Shown: one piece after another, positions 14,385-17,477 of the stretch
Layout: each line of letters begins with the position of its first letter
Numbering within the stretch: position 1 is the stretch's first letter
Assembly (NCBI GenBank): GCA_003513555.1
Contig: DOPG01000109.1
Coordinates: 67,877 to 85,353 of the forward strand
Reading direction: 5' to 3'
DNA from: Rhodopirellula sp.
GTDB lineage: Bacteria > Planctomycetota > Planctomycetia > Pirellulales > Pirellulaceae
Length of the DNA: 17,477 bases
Notes under the pieces: model-generated
Database searches by the model: none
The model's input: only the letters and a program-made list of their open reading frames with translations
Told to the model about the DNA's origin: nothing
Program-made: the position numbers and the translations under genes

Positions 14385-16520
14385 TTGCCAAGTAAATCAC
14401 TAGACGTGTCCAAAATACCCCCCAAATCGCAACCAACGTTAGGCCTTGAGGTCGAAGACTTTGAGCGGCTGGGGGTTCGTCCTGATGAAATGCGGCTAAC
14501 AGTCATTCGACGGGCGGCGATGCAGACCTCACGGACGCTCGCTGAAAATCAGCTTTCGAACCCATCGGACACAGCTGCTTTGCAGTTATCACGAGTGACA
14601 ATATCTGCTTACCGGTTGCTGGATCCACGTCAGCGCGGAGATGTTCACCAGCGGATTCATGTTGGTAGGATTCTGCCAACCGTTTTGATGTGGGCAGGTC
14701 AGACCAAATTTCAGAATCAGCAAGCGGGTGGGCGTAAAAGTAAGAGGTCCAGCGTTCACGCGTCGGGAGCCGGCAATGCAGAGGCGAACACGCCCTTTCA
14801 GGGTGGAGGCCTCAGTGAGTCAGATTTGATCGAATTGATGGAATTGGACTCTACACCTTTGTTGGCAGGGCAACCAGCATGGGCTCAAAGCTTTAGTGAT
14901 GTTGATATTCTGGGACGTACGAGTTTTTTGAAGCATTGGAATCGGTGGAGGCGGGTATTGTTGACTCGCTGGTACGCCATAGGCTTGGCCGTCATTCTGA
15001 TTGTCCTGTTTGTTTTCGCGTTTGTCTTTCCAGGTCGTGAAAAGCCACTCGCTAGAAAAGAAGTTAATCGTGCTCCTTTCGTTGGAGCCAGAGCCGTTGA
15101 TTCCGTGAAGGATCATTTTGATGCTTACGATTACCTTGGTGAGCCGTCTGTCACTGGTGAGCAAAACGTAGACCTGGAACGCGGTCTGGGAGTGTTGGGT
15201 GAACCAGACTTTGACCTCGCGGACTCGCTGGAATCAGACATCCAGGGCACGAACCCAATCGTTTCACTCGACTCGATCTCAGAGACGATTGTGGAACTTG
15301 AAAATCCGGTTAATGACATTTCCGTCATTGATCGTTCGGTGAAAAAAAGTGATGAAATGACCGAGGCAGGCAGTGCTGTGGTCGAAAGGAGCGGCTCTGA
15401 TTTTTTGCCTGATCCGTTTGCTGCCCCAAGTGGAACAACGGCAACGGACTTGCAAAATATGGGAGTCCGTCCTGATGACGATTTAACTGCCGCATCTCTT
15501 GCGGGTTTGAAGCAAGACGAAAAAATGGATGTTAAGCCTGAAACAGGTATCAAGTCGGAGGAGGCAACCGAGGCGGTGCCTGAGACGGTAAAGCAAAGTG
15601 TTCCCGACAGTGAAGCCGTGGCTAAAGCAAGAAAGAAGATCGTGTCGCTTGATTCGATCTCGATGGCGGCGGGTAATCATGATGATCTCGTACAACGGGT
15701 AGTGGCTTTGGATGAACTCAGGGACTCGTTCCGGCTTGGAACTCCCGAGTATTGGGCAGTCTCGGTCTTGTTGATTGAGAACGGTTGGCAGACAACAGGG
15801 GTGTCTGACGTGAGCCGAACACTAGGCGATCTAACGCAAGTTTATCAGTTGGCACCCGCATCCCTGTTGGTTGAGACTTATCTCGCGGCCAATGTCCGGT
15901 CGGCTGTGCCCGAAACACAGCGGCATCTGCTCGCAAATGGACTGGTTTTATTGGATCAACTGGTGATCGCGGACCAAGTTGAGCTCGCGATGCAGATTCT
16001 TGATTCTGTTGCGTCACTCAGTGTTACGTTGGAGGACAGTGAAGCAATGGTGCACGTTGCTGACTATGAGCGAGTGATTGTCCAAACAAGGCGGCAGGGG
16101 GAACGGTTCAAATTGCTTCTTGCTGAAGATCCTGAGACCTGGTCCCGTTCGACTCGTGGGCTTCTTGGGCGTTATTATTGTTTTGTACTGCGCCGCTGGG
16201 ACGCAGGTTTGCCTTGGCTCTCGAGTGCATCGGATTCACGCGTTGCGTCCGCCGCTACAAGCGAACTGGCTTTGTCAGTGAATCCCTCTTTCGAGGATCT
16301 GGTAGCTCTCGCTAAACGCTGGGAACTCAATGCAGACAGAGCATCGGGGCTAAATCGAGAGTCCATGCGATTACACGCAGTTTTTCTAGCAAGAAAAGCA
16401 CTGAGGAAGGCGTCCGAAAGTCAGCGGTTGGAGTTCGGTGTGGAATTAGGTGAGCTCAGTGAAAATTTGCCTGAGCATCTCCGCAAGACAGGCTTCCAGC
16501 TGCACGACGCGACGGAATGA
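14385..16520 (+). CDS. Large single-pass membrane protein with J-like N-terminal domain, unknown function
   Basis: A 711-residue protein. Residues about 25-92 (FERLGVRPDEM, VIRRAAMQ, ISAYRLLDPRQRGDVHQRI) resemble the J-like domain found before kinase or membrane segments in planctomycete proteins. A membrane helix lies at about 196-216 (WYAIGLAVILIVLFVFAFVF), placing the J-like part inside the cell. Residues 220-430 are acidic and low complexity; residues 430-711 are helical with no family I recognise. Short motifs recur: IVSLDSIS at 292-299 and 419-426, GVRPD at 30-34 and 360-364, and LGEP at 251 and 271. The start is uncertain: a TTG at 14385 or a GTG at 14406; no Shine-Dalgarno site decides. 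Role unknown. Confidence 0.75.
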   Translation: MPSKSLDVSKIPPKSQPTLGLEVEDFERLGVRPDEMRLTVIRRAAMQTSRTLAENQLSNPSDTAALQLSRVTISAYRLLDPRQRGDVHQRIHVGRILPTVLMWAGQTKFQNQQAGGRKSKRSSVHASGAGNAEANTPFQGGGLSESDLIELMELDSTPLLAGQPAWAQSFSDVDILGRTSFLKHWNRWRRVLLTRWYAIGLAVILIVLFVFAFVFPGREKPLARKEVNRAPFVGARAVDSVKDHFDAYDYLGEPSVTGEQNVDLERGLGVLGEPDFDLADSLESDIQGTNPIVSLDSISETIVELENPVNDISVIDRSVKKSDEMTEAGSAVVERSGSDFLPDPFAAPSGTTATDLQNMGVRPDDDLTAASLAGLKQDEKMDVKPETGIKSEEATEAVPETVKQSVPDSEAVAKARKKIVSLDSISMAAGNHDDLVQRVVALDELRDSFRLGTPEYWAVSVLLIENGWQTTGVSDVSRTLGDLTQVYQLAPASLLVETYLAANVRSAVPETQRHLLANGLVLLDQLVIADQVELAMQILDSVASLSVTLEDSEAMVHVADYERVIVQTRRQGERFKLLLAEDPETWSRSTRGLLGRYYCFVLRRWDAGLPWLSSASDSRVASAATSELALSVNPSFEDLVALAKRWELNADRASGLNRESMRLHAVFLARKALRKASESQRLEFGVELGELSENLPEHLRKTGFQLHDATE

Positions 16521-16726
16521 ACCGTCTGAATAGCTGTACGATTATTTATTAAGTGCATTGTGGGTTAACTTCTTGGTGGGGCGGTCTGCAGCTGGCCATA
16601 TCCAAGCATGTGAATAGATTTGATTCTGGCTTGTTTGCCAACTCACGGAACATTCGCAAGTCTTCGATCTGTTCATCTCACTACAATGCTGCTCACTACT
16701 TTGGACATTCCTTGAGGATTAAACCC

Positions 16727-17477
16727 ATGAAGGCCATTTTGGCAGCTCCCCAACCAACCACATTGCAGGCGCTGCTGGATAGCGGTTGGAAATCAAAGTC
16801 CGTGAAACAGGAGGTTCGTGATAACTTCACTCGGATGCTCGCGGCTGGTGAGGAACTTTTTCCGGGGATTGTGGGTTACGATGACACGGTCATTCCAGAG
16901 ATCAATTTGGCCCTGCTAGCTGGGCATGACATGCTGTTTCTGGGCGAGAAAGGTCAGGCCAAAAGTCGGATCATGCGGATGTTGACACGTTTTCTCGATG
17001 AGTGGATCCCTTATCTTGATCATCCTGACCTGCCCGTTCATGAGGATCCGACTGCTCCCATCACATCGCTTGGCAAGCGTCTCGTTACCGAGCAGGATCC
17101 CGCTGACGTCAAAATTGCGTGGTGGGGGCGTGAGCAACGGTATGCGGAACGTCTCAGTCCTGGAACAAAGTTCGCTGATATCATCGGTGAAATCGATCCA
17201 GCCAAACTTACCGGCGGTGTCAGCATGAGTGCCGAGGAGGCGTTGTCGTTTGGTTTGATTCCCAGACTGCACCGGGGAATTTTCGCGATGAATGAACTAC
17301 CTGAACTGGATGATCTGGTTCAGGTCGGATTGTTTAATATTCTTGAGGAACGAGATGTTCAGATTCGTGGTTACCCGATCCAGTTTGATTTGGATCTCAT
17401 GATTTTATTCTCGGCTAATCCATCGACCTACAATCGCAGCGGAAAGGTGATCCCTCAGCTGAAAGACCGTATCGGTA
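16727..17477 (+). CDS. BchI/ChlI-like AAA+ ATPase (magnesium chelatase subunit-like), 5' part
   Basis: The first 250 residues of a protein cut by the window edge. The P-loop is GEKGQAKSR at 73-81, the Walker B region is GIFAMNELPELDD at 184-196, LEERDVQIRGYPI (207-219) is a strong family block, and sensor 1 is SANP at 229-232, followed by YNRSGKVIPQLKDRIG. This matches the MoxR/ChlI branch of AAA+ ATPases often annotated as magnesium chelatase in bacteria that do not make chlorophyll. The Walker B acid before Glu is Asn189 (ANE for the usual DE); I recall IFAINELPDL in relatives, so this is probably a family trait. TGAGG lies 9 nt before the ATG. Partners such as a VWA-domain protein would be expected downstream, outside the window. 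Confidence 0.88.
   Translation, partial: MKAILAAPQPTTLQALLDSGWKSKSVKQEVRDNFTRMLAAGEELFPGIVGYDDTVIPEINLALLAGHDMLFLGEKGQAKSRIMRMLTRFLDEWIPYLDHPDLPVHEDPTAPITSLGKRLVTEQDPADVKIAWWGREQRYAERLSPGTKFADIIGEIDPAKLTGGVSMSAEEALSFGLIPRLHRGIFAMNELPELDDLVQVGLFNILEERDVQIRGYPIQFDLDLMILFSANPSTYNRSGKVIPQLKDRIG

Overview
The window looks like chromosome of a marine-type planctomycete (Pirellulaceae-like). Support comes from mid-range GC, frequent lack of Shine-Dalgarno sites, an FHA / ECF sigma / anti-sigma / secreted-protein block, a Tat-exported TIM-barrel sugar isomerase-like protein, a CpsD-like ATPase with an Arg P-loop, and a large membrane protein with a planctomycete-style J-like N-terminus. Taxonomy is inferred from gene content only. 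I saw no rRNA, tRNA, CRISPR array or insertion sequence.

Layout. (1) 1-1623, + strand: the tail of an upstream gene with a VPxGN hexapeptide repeat, then a protein with about 310 disordered residues and a C-terminal CpsD/MinD-like ATPase domain, likely tied to exopolysaccharide assembly. A hairpin terminator follows at 1696-1723. (2) 1772-4709, - strand: a DJ-1/PfpI protein, the arsenosugar radical SAM enzyme ArsS and the arsenite methyltransferase ArsM. ArsM and ArsS together make organoarsenicals (methylarsenicals, then the 5'-deoxyadenosyl adduct leading to arsenosugars). (3) 4710-6003: an apparently empty stretch that holds a decayed AmmeMemoRadiSam radical SAM gene (amrS) on the - strand, with lost cluster cysteines, frameshifts and two 16-bp tandem duplications. 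(4) 6004-8334, + strand: gcvT, gcvH and a LipM-type octanoyltransferase, i.e. glycine cleavage T and H proteins plus an enzyme that can acylate GcvH; gcvP is absent. (5) 8721-13094, + strand: an FHA protein, an ECF sigma factor, an overlapping zinc-finger anti-sigma factor, and a secreted protein whose alpha/beta-hydrolase domain lacks the nucleophile Ser. (6) 13377-14270: Tat-exported hydroxypyruvate-isomerase-like TIM barrel. (7) 14385-16520: a 711-residue single-pass membrane protein of unknown function. (8) 16727 to the edge: the first 250 residues of a BchI/ChlI-like AAA+ ATPase.

The points most worth a second look are the amrS fossil with its paired 16-bp duplications, the apparent pseudo-hydrolase in the sigma/anti-sigma operon, the triple in-frame stop made by a hexamer repeat between arsS and arsM, and the J-like membrane protein with duplicated short motifs. 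I found no clearly new defence or mobile system.
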